Below the pieces are notes generated by a model. That model was not told the DNA's origin and made no database searches. It worked only from the letters and a program-made list of their open reading frames with translations. From UBA6244 sp041582875 (GTDB taxonomy: Bacteria; Bacteroidota; Bacteroidia; Bacteroidales; F082), in NCBI GenBank assembly GCA_041582875.1, contig JBFHGX010000095.1:1-15236 (forward strand): a stretch of 15,236 nt of DNA, given 5' to 3'. Below are positions 7,559 through 15,019 of this stretch, in pieces (position 1 is the stretch's first letter; each line of letters starts with the position of its first letter). Both the position numbers and the translations under genes were made by a program.

Positions 7559-7590
7559 AAAAAAAGCTACCCTTATGGGTGGCTTTTTTT
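7559..7590 (+). terminator. Rho-independent terminator of the DUF2795 gene
   Basis: Stem of 14 bp: seven A then GCTACCC (7559-7572), loop TTAT, then GGGTGGC followed by seven T (7577-7590), with one G-U pair. The A/T arms would make it work on both strands, but the only convergent-side genes are on the + strand. Confidence 0.9.
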
Positions 7591-7677
7591 GTTTGTATTC
7601 TTTTTTGATCATTGAAAAATCGGACCAAGGAAACAGCTGATTTTCGTGAAAACGAGAATTGTGGTTGATATTCTTGG

Positions 7678-7709
7678 ACAAACTGCCCATTAATGGGCAG
7701 TTTGTTTTT
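7678..7709 (+). promoter_or_regulatory. perfect 28-bp palindrome upstream of the efflux operon (enhancer site or terminator)
   Basis: The half-site ACAAACTGCCCATT (7678-7691) is followed directly by its exact reverse complement (7692-7705), then the run continues to T5. As RNA it would fold to an 11-12 bp hairpin followed by U5, a good terminator. However, the preceding gene already has a terminator at 7559-7590 and no gene lies between. The palindrome is centred about 90 nt before the start predicted from the sigma-54 promoter, the distance at which NtrC-type activators bind. Such activators bind dyad-symmetric sites as dimers, and one is encoded in this operon. Either role, or both, is possible. 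Confidence 0.6.
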
Positions 7710-7753
7710 GGCTGAAATCATAAAAAAGACTGATATTCATAGGAATAACAATT

Positions 7754-7770
7754 TTGGTATGTCGCTTGCC
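7754..7770 (+). promoter_or_regulatory. sigma-54 (-24/-12) promoter of the efflux operon
   Basis: The site TTGGTATGTCGCTTGCC aligns with the sigma-54 consensus TGGCACG-N4-TTGCW. The near-invariant GG (7756-7757) and GC (7768-7769) are both present, with the required 12-nt separation, and TTGC is intact. Mismatches are two C-to-T changes in the -24 block and C in place of W at the end. The predicted transcription start is near 7781, 15 nt before the ATG at 7796. The operon itself encodes a sigma-54 activator (13655-15019), which supports the call. It was found by eye and not scored against a genome background. Confidence 0.68.
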
Positions 7771-7795
7771 ATGGCATGTGGAAACGGTATTCATT

Positions 7796-9049
7796 ATGGA
7801 TAGGGTTATTTCGGAAAAGGTAGTGCACAAGCGAAGGCAGAAATTATTCGTTCGAGTTGTTGTTATTGCTACAGTAATTGGGTTGGCTATTTCAGTGACA
7901 ATTCATTTTCTTACTCCACGGATAAGTTTAAATCATATTTTGGTTAGCATTGCCGATCAGGGGCAGGTCGAAAACTCATTTGTTACCAATGGTTTGGTGG
8001 AACCATTTTATCAAGAAGTGTTAACTTCATCTTTGGCAGCAGATATACTCCAAATAAAATTTGCACCGGGAGACATGGTGAGTTGTAACGATACTATTTT
8101 TATTCCTGATGTGTCCCAGCTGTTGAATGAAATAGAAACCTATGAGAAGGAGATTGCCTTTAAACGGAATCGGATGCAGCGAAGTTTGGAGGAACTCCAA
8201 CAAAAGCGAGCCCACCTTCAAAGTCAGTTGCGGATGGATTCTATTCGTAAAGATCATTTGAAGGCACTTTTAGAAAAAGAAAAAAATATTTTCGACATTG
8301 GAGGTGGCTCCAGGCAAAAGGTGGAACAAGCTCAAATTGATTTTCAATTGGCCTCTATCGATATCGAAAATCAAATCAGTGAATTCGAATCCTCAAAGCG
8401 ACTTCAACAATTGGATTTGGAATCAATGGAAATGGAATTACAAATAAAGGATCAGGAACGTAATAAACTCCTCTTAAATTTAAGCAAGGCTTATGTGCAA
8501 CCCCGAATTAGTGGCGTAATGACTTCATTGCTGATCGAGCCAGGGCAGCATGTGTCTGAGGGACAGGCGCTGGCTCATATTGCTGATGCTACCAGATTTA
8601 AAGTCGAAGGATCTGTTTCATCGAGGTATGCTGACAAAATATTTATTGGCCAGCAAGCCCTGGTGGTTGTTAACGACAGTGTGTTGTATGGACAGCTATC
8701 CGCCATTTCACCTTCAGTCGATCAAGGGAGCATTCGTTATACAGTTATGCTGGATGATGATGAAAATACTTTGTTACGTGCCAAGCTTCAAATCGAAGTT
8801 CGTTTGATTGTCAGTATCCGTCCTCAAACCATTCGTATCGCTAATGGCGATTATTACTTTGGCCCCGGAAATGGTGAACTTTTTGTAAAAAAGGGCAATG
8901 TCCTAGAAAAGCGTCAGGTTAAATTTGGGGGAGCCAGTTTCGATTTTGTGGAGGTCATTTCAGGAATACAAGCGGGCGAAACGGTTGTAATAAGTCAATC
9001 TTTTAATGAAGAGTATAAACGATATAATTCCTTAACATGTGTAGATTAA
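7796..9049 (+). CDS. HlyD/MacA-type periplasmic adaptor subunit of an ABC exporter
   Basis: Membrane-fusion protein that links the inner-membrane ABC permeases to the outer-membrane channel. The reading frame can be opened by a TTG at 7754, but that codon lies inside the sigma-54 promoter; the ATG at 7796 is chosen (417 residues). Residues 11-16 are basic (HKRRQK), followed by one membrane anchor (17-39). The first lipoyl half lies near 76-103 (SSLAADILQIKFAPGDMV). Residues about 107-232 form a long heptad-rich coiled-coil hairpin. The second lipoyl half is at 233-263 (VQPRISGVMTSLLIEPGQHVSEGQALAHIADA). A beta-barrel and membrane-proximal domain follow (264-400, with VISGIQAGETVVIS near the end). 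The hairpin docks to TolC in known systems. Its last 13 nt overlap the TolC gene. It is the first gene of the operon. Confidence 0.92.
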   Translation: MDRVISEKVVHKRRQKLFVRVVVIATVIGLAISVTIHFLTPRISLNHILVSIADQGQVENSFVTNGLVEPFYQEVLTSSLAADILQIKFAPGDMVSCNDTIFIPDVSQLLNEIETYEKEIAFKRNRMQRSLEELQQKRAHLQSQLRMDSIRKDHLKALLEKEKNIFDIGGGSRQKVEQAQIDFQLASIDIENQISEFESSKRLQQLDLESMEMELQIKDQERNKLLLNLSKAYVQPRISGVMTSLLIEPGQHVSEGQALAHIADATRFKVEGSVSSRYADKIFIGQQALVVVNDSVLYGQLSAISPSVDQGSIRYTVMLDDDENTLLRAKLQIEVRLIVSIRPQTIRIANGDYYFGPGNGELFVKKGNVLEKRQVKFGGASFDFVEVISGIQAGETVVISQSFNEEYKRYNSLTCVD

Positions 9050-10503
9050 GTCGACTTTTCATGCTGGTTTTGTTGGTGATTGGTTTTTCTTTTCACCTAG
9101 AGGCTCAGGTCGTGCTTAGTTTTGATGAGGTAGTTTCCATCTCGCGATGTGATAATCTTAGTGCACGTAAAGCTTATGTGGAAAAGAAAAATGCCTTTTG
9201 GAACTATCAAATCCATCGATCAAATCTTCGGCCCCAGTTAAGTCTAGGAACTCAGTTAACTGATTTTTCAAAAGGAGTTACTCCGGTGAGTCAAAACGAT
9301 GGAAGTATTGTTATTCGCAATATCAACCAAAATTCTACCAGTGCAAATTTAGCATTGGAACAACCTTTGCCGTTTTTAGGTGCTGAGGTTTTTATGAATT
9401 CCTACTTGTATCGTTTCGATAATTTTAGTGCCAACGATCACTCTTACAGTTCACAACCTTTGGAGGTGGGCATTTCAATGCCTGTTTTACAATTCAATCA
9501 GCTCAAGTGGGACAAACGCATAAAACCTATCGAGTATTTAGAATCGAAAAAGGAGTATGATCGGGAAATTGAAATGTCGGCCTATTATGCGGTGGAGTTG
9601 TTTTTTGAGCTCGTTTACGACCGAAATGAATGGTCGATGGCTGATGCAAATATGAAATTAAATGCCGATTTGTATCGAATCTCGCAGGAGCGATTTGCAC
9701 AGGGGCAGATTTCATTGGATGAGCTATTGCAGATTAAATTAATGATGGTAAATGCGAAAAAGAACCTAAAGGCTGCTCAGGTAAGTATGGAGAATTCTGA
9801 ATTGATGTTGCTCACGCATTTATCTCTGATTGAAGTTACCGATGTTGAGCTTGTTGTGCCGGGGCAAATTCCGGATGTCCAAATCACTTCGGCAAAAGCC
9901 ATTGAATATGCCTTGGAAAATAACCCTGAAAGTGTAGCGTTTAAGCGGAGATTGCTTGTGGCAGATGAGGATGTAGCAAGGGTAAATGGTGCTACAGGCA
10001 TTAACGGGAATGTTTTTGCTACCGTTGGCTATGGGTCAGATTTTGATGAGCTTTCGCAATGGAATCAGGACCTAAATCAACATGCAACTTTGCAAGTGGG
10101 TTTCGCTATTCCTATCATCGATTGGGGACGAACCCATGCTGCCCGCAAACAGGCTTATATGAAAAAAGAATTGGAAGAAACCTCGGTCTTACAGGAAAAA
10201 ATAAATTTTGAAAAGGAAATTGTCAGTCTGGTGAACATAGTTGACATGTTAAAAGACAATATTCAGGTGGTTGCGGAAGCTGAAGAAATTGCGAAACAAC
10301 GTTATGAAATTGCCTATAATCGTTACCTGATGGGCGACTTAAGCATTCTTGAGCTGGATATGGCACAAAAGGAGAAAGACTATGCCAGCCGTGATTTGTT
10401 AACTACCCAAGGGAGTTTCTGGGTAAATTATCACCGACTCAGGATGATTACCTTGTACGATTTTATCAACCAAAAAGCATTAGTTAACATACAAGAAGAT
10501 TAA
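9037..10503 (+). CDS. TolC-family outer-membrane efflux protein
   Basis: A 488-residue outer-membrane factor, the usual length. It has a signal peptide at 1-23 (cut after HLEA). The first repeat covers about 28-270, with the typical ERFAQGQISLDELLQIKL segment (218-235). The second covers about 283-488, with AIEYALENNPE (288-298), a beta segment LQVGFAIPIIDWGRTHAAR (352-370) where P-DWG is a TolC hallmark, and RYLMGDLSILELDMAQKEKDYA near the C-terminus. Two repeats of helices and strands build the trimeric channel-tunnel. The start codon lies 13 nt inside the adaptor gene, so translation is likely coupled, and the ABC ATPase gene follows 18 nt later. A second in-frame ATG at 9061 would still leave a usable signal peptide, but the overlap start is the more usual choice. 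Confidence 0.92.
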   Translation: MCRLSRLFMLVLLVIGFSFHLEAQVVLSFDEVVSISRCDNLSARKAYVEKKNAFWNYQIHRSNLRPQLSLGTQLTDFSKGVTPVSQNDGSIVIRNINQNSTSANLALEQPLPFLGAEVFMNSYLYRFDNFSANDHSYSSQPLEVGISMPVLQFNQLKWDKRIKPIEYLESKKEYDREIEMSAYYAVELFFELVYDRNEWSMADANMKLNADLYRISQERFAQGQISLDELLQIKLMMVNAKKNLKAAQVSMENSELMLLTHLSLIEVTDVELVVPGQIPDVQITSAKAIEYALENNPESVAFKRRLLVADEDVARVNGATGINGNVFATVGYGSDFDELSQWNQDLNQHATLQVGFAIPIIDWGRTHAARKQAYMKKELEETSVLQEKINFEKEIVSLVNIVDMLKDNIQVVAEAEEIAKQRYEIAYNRYLMGDLSILELDMAQKEKDYASRDLLTTQGSFWVNYHRLRMITLYDFINQKALVNIQED

Positions 10504-10521
10504 AAATCGAAATCCATTGCT

Positions 10522-11187
10522 ATGATACATCTTAAAAATATTCAGAAAATTTACCAAACACGAAATATCGAAACCATTGCCCTCGATCAGGTGAATCTAC
10601 ATGTGAAACAGGGCGAATTTGTTTCGGTAATGGGTCCTTCGGGATGTGGTAAGAGTACTTTGCTCAACATCATTGGCCTGTTGGATAATCCAACCGAAGG
10701 TCATGTGGAAATAGATCAGCTGCTGATTGGAAATCAGTCAGATAAAAAACTCGCCCACATCCGTAACCAAAAAGTAGGTTTTATTTTTCAACGCTTTCAC
10801 TTGATTAACTCATTGAATGTAATTGACAATGTGGAGCTTCCTCTGATGTATCGGAAAATGTCTTCTTCCGAAAGAAACCGCTTGGCCAAGCAAAACCTGG
10901 AACGTGTAGGTTTGTCGCACCGCATGAAACATTTCCCATCTGAATTATCCGGCGGTCAGTGTCAACGTGTGGCCATTGCCCGGGCTATTGCCGGAAACCC
11001 GCAGGTATTGCTTGCCGACGAGCCTACAGGTAATTTGGACTCTCAAATGGGACACGATATCATGGAAATCCTTCATCAACTGAATAAGGAGAGTAAGATG
11101 ACCATCGTTATGGTAACTCACGATGAAAATTTGGCCCGGCAAACCAATCGCATCATTCGTTTTTTCGATGGTCGTCAGGTAAACTAA
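10522..11187 (+). CDS. ABC exporter ATP-binding protein, MacB type
   Basis: A 221-residue ATPase that powers the two permeases encoded just downstream. Motifs are Walker A GPSGCGKST (38-46), Q-loop Q90 (GFIFQRFHLI), signature LSGGQCQRVAIARA (142-155), Walker B VLLADE (162-167), D-loop GNLDS, and H-loop H200 (MVTHDE). It is a stand-alone subunit of minimal length, unlike E. coli MacB in which ATPase and permease are fused. One small oddity is Cys147 in the signature region, where Gln or Arg is usual; the catalytic residues are all present, so activity is expected. Its ATG lies 18 nt after the TolC stop and the permease starts 12 nt after its own stop. The substrate cannot be read from the ATPase. 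Confidence 0.94.
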   Translation: MIHLKNIQKIYQTRNIETIALDQVNLHVKQGEFVSVMGPSGCGKSTLLNIIGLLDNPTEGHVEIDQLLIGNQSDKKLAHIRNQKVGFIFQRFHLINSLNVIDNVELPLMYRKMSSSERNRLAKQNLERVGLSHRMKHFPSELSGGQCQRVAIARAIAGNPQVLLADEPTGNLDSQMGHDIMEILHQLNKESKMTIVMVTHDENLARQTNRIIRFFDGRQVN

Positions 11188-11199
11188 AAACGAAGTACT

Positions 11200-12456
11200 A
11201 TGTGGAAAACGACTTTTATACAGTTTTTAAAGATTATAAAACAAAATAAGTTCTTTACTTTTTTGAATTTATTCGGCGTAAGTATCACCATCATGATTAT
11301 TTTAATCGCCGCCATCAAAATTGAAAGTTCTATTTGGCCAGGGGGTCCTGAGCGCAACAACGATAAAATGTTGTTTGTTAACAATGAGATGATCTCAAAT
11401 GAAAACAATATGTCGATGGGCGGAGTAACGCTTTTTCTTATCGAAGAGTATTTTGCCCATATGACAACTCCCGATGCCATTGCCTTCAGTTCTGAAGATC
11501 CGTGGAGCTATTTTGGCGAAAATGGAGTAGAAGAATTTAATGTTAGAAATGTAAATGCCGGATGGTGGCAGGTTTTTGATTACGACTTTGTTGAAGGGAG
11601 ACCTTTTGGAGATCAGGAGGTTGCGGATGCTGTGGCTGTAGTTGTTATTGATGAAAAGGTTAGAAACAGGTTTTTTCCTCAGGGTAATGCAGTTGGCCAG
11701 ATGCTGGAAATTGCCGGAAAAACATATAAAATTGTTGGCGTGATTAGAAGAGTCCCTGCCAACTGTGCTCAATCTCACGCACATGTTTTTATTCCGTATT
11801 CTCTGACGGAAGGCTACAGCAGAGATATTATGGAAATGGGCGCTTTTAGTATGGCTTTCCGCGGAAGCGACGGATGGCAATTGAATGAAATTAGGGTTGA
11901 GTTTGAGGGCATTCGAAAGCGCATAGAATCTCTATTGGATGATGGGTATAAATTGTATTTCGGAGGACCGGATCCTGTAGTGGATTTTTACTTACGCGGA
12001 TGGGAAAACCCTGAAAATTATGTAGGGAGTACACAAAAGATGTTGGTTATTATTGGGCGTTTTTTATTGGTTATGTTGTTGCCTGCACTTAACCTGATAA
12101 GTATTCAATTGATGCGCATACATGAGCGATCGGAGGAAATTGGTGTTCGAAAAGCTTTTGGTGCTACCCGACGGGAATTGATTAAGCAAATTTTGTACGA
12201 GAATACCCTGCTTACTTTTTTTGGCGCTCTCATAGGATTGGGAATGGCATTAATTGTGGTTCATGGATTTCGTGATTTTATCATCAGCATGTTGTTTAGC
12301 GATTTTGGCGAAGGCGTTCAATTGAGCCTGAATTACGGATTGTTTTTCATTTGTTTATTAGCTTCGTTGGTGCTTAGTTTGGTGTCAGGTATTCTTCCTG
12401 CCTTAAAAATGTCACGATTACAACCCGTAGAAGTGTTGAAAGGAGGTCAGTTATGA
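11200..12456 (+). CDS. MacB/FtsX-type ABC permease, first subunit
   Basis: A 418-residue inner-membrane protein with the 4-TM layout of the MacB family: TM1 (about 19-40), a large periplasmic MacB_PCD domain (about 41-278), then TM2 (279-303), TM3 (334-358) and TM4 (379-402). The cytoplasmic loop after TM2 carries the coupling motif ERSEEIGVRKAFGATRREL (309-327), a hallmark of the FtsX domain that docks to the ATPase. The periplasmic part includes NVNAGWWQVFDYDFVEGRPF and VVVIDEKVRNRFFP, standard for this family. In MacB-like systems such proteins act as mechanotransmitters: ATP hydrolysis moves the periplasmic domain and pushes substrate into the adaptor-TolC channel. Its tail PVEVLKGGQL overlaps the next gene by 4 nt. 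It pairs with a different second permease, so the exporter is probably a heterodimer. Confidence 0.93.
   Translation: MWKTTFIQFLKIIKQNKFFTFLNLFGVSITIMIILIAAIKIESSIWPGGPERNNDKMLFVNNEMISNENNMSMGGVTLFLIEEYFAHMTTPDAIAFSSEDPWSYFGENGVEEFNVRNVNAGWWQVFDYDFVEGRPFGDQEVADAVAVVVIDEKVRNRFFPQGNAVGQMLEIAGKTYKIVGVIRRVPANCAQSHAHVFIPYSLTEGYSRDIMEMGAFSMAFRGSDGWQLNEIRVEFEGIRKRIESLLDDGYKLYFGGPDPVVDFYLRGWENPENYVGSTQKMLVIIGRFLLVMLLPALNLISIQLMRIHERSEEIGVRKAFGATRRELIKQILYENTLLTFFGALIGLGMALIVVHGFRDFIISMLFSDFGEGVQLSLNYGLFFICLLASLVLSLVSGILPALKMSRLQPVEVLKGGQL
12439..12447 (+). promoter_or_regulatory. strong Shine-Dalgarno sequence before the second permease
   Basis: AAAGGAGGT ends 5 nt before the ATG at 12453 and pairs almost perfectly with the 16S rRNA tail. 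Such strong sites are uncommon in Bacteroidota, where initiation often does not rely on them. The same bases encode Lys-Gly-Gly of the LKGGQL end of the upstream permease, so part of the match may be due to protein sequence. Confidence 0.55.
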
Positions 12457-13619
12457 TTAAACATAGTTTTAAGCTCATCTGGAATCAGAAAAAAAAGAAT
12501 GCCTACATCATTCTTGAACTTTTTTTACTCTTTATTGTGTTGTTTCTCAGTTCGGTATATTTAATCGAAAAATATGAGTTATATTCCGGTGGAGTAGGAG
12601 CCAACATCGAGGATGTATATTTTATGGGGGTCAATAAGAAGGATTTTCAACGGGGCGATTATCAGCAAAGGTTGAACAATTTGAACCGTGAACTACTTTC
12701 TCTTCCCGATATAAAACAGGTTTCGTTTTCGTATCAATCCATCCCCTATATTTGGTCGATGAATCGGATGTCTATTAGGCACGATAGTACTTATTCAAAT
12801 GCTGTTGTACGCGAGGTTGATGAATATTTTAGTGCAGTTTTTGATATCAATATGATGGCAGGGAAATGGCTTTCAGCTGATTATCATGGCGTAAACCCTC
12901 CCATTGTGATTGATGTGCAAGTGGCAAACACACTTTTTGGGTCAAATGAAAATGCGTTAAATAAAACGGTAAATATCAACGGCGACAAAACTGTTGTTGG
13001 CGTATTCCAACGATTGAAACGCAACGAATACGAAGAAAACTTTCCAGCTTGCTTTTTACCCATTGACCTATCTTCTATCGGAGGGATCGACATCGCTATC
13101 AAATACAAAAAAAATAGTACCCCAAATCCTTTGCAATTGGCACAAATCATTTTCTCATATTTTGATAAGAATGAGTTCGCCATCAGAAATGTGTCAACCA
13201 TGGAAGCAAAAAAACAGTTTGTAAATGCAGAAACGCATATTGAAGTGGTTATGGTTGGCTTTTTTGCTCTATTTCTGATCGTTAACATCGTATTGGGCAT
13301 GATTGGTATTTTTGGATACAGCGTAAAAGTCAGGAAATCCGAAATGGGGATTCGCCGAGCGGTAGGCTCATCTTCTCAAAAAGTACATCAACTTTTGTTG
13401 TTTGAGTCGTGGTCGTTAACCCTGTTGTCGATGGTGCCCGCACTTTTGTTGTTGATTCAAATTCCTTTGCTGGATCTGTTTCCCATTGAGTCTCCACTGT
13501 TCATAAAGGCATTGGTCGTAAGTGTAGGTTCCATTTTTATCCTGGTAAGTGCCAGTGTGTATTATCCTGCTTTTCTGGCATCAAAAACACCCGCTGCAAC
13601 GGCATTACAGGAGGAGTAG
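12453..13619 (+). CDS. MacB/FtsX-type ABC permease, second subunit
   Basis: A 388-residue inner-membrane protein with the same plan as the upstream permease but clearly diverged: TM1 (about 18-38), periplasmic domain (about 39-263), TM2 (264-289), TM3 (318-340) and TM4 (349-372). The FtsX coupling motif is VRKSEMGIRRAVGSSSQKVHQLL (segment 293-315), and the end ATALQEE is typical of MacB-like proteins. The periplasmic domain has the recognisable elements YFSAVFDINMMAGKWL and VANTLFG. It starts in an ATGA overlap with the first permease, so translation is coupled and equal amounts are likely made. The two proteins probably form the two halves of one exporter with the ATPase at 10522-11187. A homodimer of either subunit is the alternative. 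The substrate is unknown. Confidence 0.92.
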   Translation: MIKHSFKLIWNQKKKNAYIILELFLLFIVLFLSSVYLIEKYELYSGGVGANIEDVYFMGVNKKDFQRGDYQQRLNNLNRELLSLPDIKQVSFSYQSIPYIWSMNRMSIRHDSTYSNAVVREVDEYFSAVFDINMMAGKWLSADYHGVNPPIVIDVQVANTLFGSNENALNKTVNINGDKTVVGVFQRLKRNEYEENFPACFLPIDLSSIGGIDIAIKYKKNSTPNPLQLAQIIFSYFDKNEFAIRNVSTMEAKKQFVNAETHIEVVMVGFFALFLIVNIVLGMIGIFGYSVKVRKSEMGIRRAVGSSSQKVHQLLLFESWSLTLLSMVPALLLLIQIPLLDLFPIESPLFIKALVVSVGSIFILVSASVYYPAFLASKTPAATALQEE

Positions 13620-13654
13620 GAGATCAGAATTATTACTTAATTTAGCCGTTAATT

Positions 13655-15019
13655 ATGAAGATACTTGTCATAGATGACGATATTGCTGTTTGCACTTCTT
13701 TGAGATTGTTGTTAAAGCAAGCTCATTATGAGGTGTTTATTTCCTCTAATCCAGAGGATGCGTTGTTGTGGTTGCGGCAAAATACGCCATCATTAATTTT
13801 GATGGACATGAATTATTCCCTCGAAACCAATGGTAAAGAGGGACTTGAGTTGTTACAGAAAACCCGTATTTTTCACCCACTGGTTCCCATTATTCTCATC
13901 ACCGGATGGGCAAGTATCTCACTTGCGGTAGAGGCCATCAAAAAGGGAGCTTCTGACTTTGTAAGCAAACCTTGGGACAACGCAGCCTTGCTACAATCGA
14001 TCAAAAGCAATATCCAGTGGGCTAAAATAAGGCAAGAGCCAGCCTCTTCTTCACGAAAGGAATTGGATGAACATTTCAGCCTCGACCGTATTGTTGGAGA
14101 ACATCCCACCTTGTTGGAGGCACTTTCGGTTTCGGTACGTATTGCACCGAGTGAAGCCACCGTGCTCATTACGGGAGAAAGTGGAACAGGTAAGGAGCTT
14201 ATCGCGGAAGCGATCCACTTCAATAGTAAACGCCGTGATAAACCTTTTGTTAAAGTGAATTTGGGTGGAATTTCGGAGTCGTTGTTCGAAAGTGAAATGT
14301 TTGGTCATAAAAAAGGTGCTTTTACAGATGCCATATCCGATCGTATTGGTCGATTTCAGATGGCCGAAGGTGGAACGATATTTTTAGATGAAGTAGGCGA
14401 ATTGGTGCTCAGTTCGCAAGTCAAGTTGCTGCGGGTACTTCAGGAGTATACTTTCGATGTTTTGGGTGAGGGAAAATCGAAGAAAGCCGATGTGCGCGTG
14501 ATTTGTGCTACCAACCGCAATTTGGTTGAAATGATAAAGGCAGGAACCTTTCGGGAAGACTTATACTACCGCATTAATTTAATCCACATCAGGGTTCCTT
14601 CTTTGCGTCAGCGAGCGAGTGATATTCCGTTGTTGGCCTCCAGTTTTATCCAAAAAACCTGTGTGGTCAATCAACTTCCTGCTTTGAAATTATCAAAAGA
14701 GGCCATGACTTTCTTGAAGAGTCAACTTTTTCCTGGAAATATTCGCGAACTCAAAAATTTGGTTGAACGGTGTGTGTTAATGGCTACCAGTGAGGTGATC
14801 GATCAGATGGATATTGAGCGAAATATTGAAAGTGAATCAGTTGCGGCTTCTGCTGATGCGGTTGGATTGGCCACCCTCGATCAAATTGAGAAAGAAGCCA
14901 TACTCAAAGCCATGGTGCTTTATCATGGAAATGTTAGCCGTGTTGCACGAGCCTTAGGATTAAGTCGAGGAGCTTTGTATCGTCGCTTCGAAAAACACCA
15001 CATTCCCTATGAGCATTAA
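13655..15019 (+). CDS. NtrC-family sigma-54-dependent response regulator
   Basis: A 454-residue transcription activator with three domains. The receiver domain (1-120) has acidic pocket D8/D9, phospho-acceptor D51 (LILMDMNY), T84 and K105 (SKPW). The AAA+ domain (about 143-375) has Walker A GESGTGKE (174-181), the sigma-54 contact loop GAFTDA (221-226; canonical GAFTGA), Walker B TIFLDEVGE (241-249), and arginine-finger region TFREDLYYRIN (298-308). A Fis-type helix-turn-helix closes the protein (about 409-450, GNVSRVARALGLSRGALYRRFEKH). On phosphorylation it should form a ring that melts sigma-54 promoters. The likely target is the -24/-12 site upstream of the adaptor gene, giving control of the exporter and of its own operon. 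It begins 35 nt after the second permease and overlaps the kinase start by 11 nt. Confidence 0.95.
   Translation: MKILVIDDDIAVCTSLRLLLKQAHYEVFISSNPEDALLWLRQNTPSLILMDMNYSLETNGKEGLELLQKTRIFHPLVPIILITGWASISLAVEAIKKGASDFVSKPWDNAALLQSIKSNIQWAKIRQEPASSSRKELDEHFSLDRIVGEHPTLLEALSVSVRIAPSEATVLITGESGTGKELIAEAIHFNSKRRDKPFVKVNLGGISESLFESEMFGHKKGAFTDAISDRIGRFQMAEGGTIFLDEVGELVLSSQVKLLRVLQEYTFDVLGEGKSKKADVRVICATNRNLVEMIKAGTFREDLYYRINLIHIRVPSLRQRASDIPLLASSFIQKTCVVNQLPALKLSKEAMTFLKSQLFPGNIRELKNLVERCVLMATSEVIDQMDIERNIESESVAASADAVGLATLDQIEKEAILKAMVLYHGNVSRVARALGLSRGALYRRFEKHHIPYEH

Noticed and set aside
7433..7690. 85-codon open frame on the - strand across the DUF2795 3' end and intergenic region
   Set aside because: It reads through the terminator hairpin and has Lys/Ile/Phe-rich sequence expected from AT-rich non-coding DNA.
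7754..7795. TTG start of the adaptor gene, adding MVCRLPWHVETVFI
   Set aside because: It lies inside the sigma-54 promoter and before its predicted transcription start. The ATG at 7796 gives the expected short basic N-terminus before the membrane anchor.
10942..10965. Cys in LSGGQCQRVAIARA as a sign of a broken ATPase
   Set aside because: This position varies among ABC ATPases; Walker A, Walker B, LSGGQ, Q-loop and H-loop residues are all present.
11395..11880. 161-codon open frame on the - strand
   Set aside because: Lies wholly inside the first permease gene, has no recognisable domain and no promoter; it is a shadow of the real gene.
12884..13300. 138-codon open frame on the - strand
   Set aside because: Antisense to the second permease, low-complexity-like composition and no family resemblance.
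7796..13619. Calling the exporter MacAB or giving mac gene symbols
   Set aside because: Subunit layout differs from E. coli MacAB (separate ATPase, two permeases), and the substrate is unknown, so orthology is not supported.
13638..13645. TAATTTAG as an internal promoter for the response regulator
   Set aside because: One mismatch to TAnnTTTG, no -33 element, and the transcript would start about 3 nt before the ATG; such matches occur by chance in AT-rich DNA.
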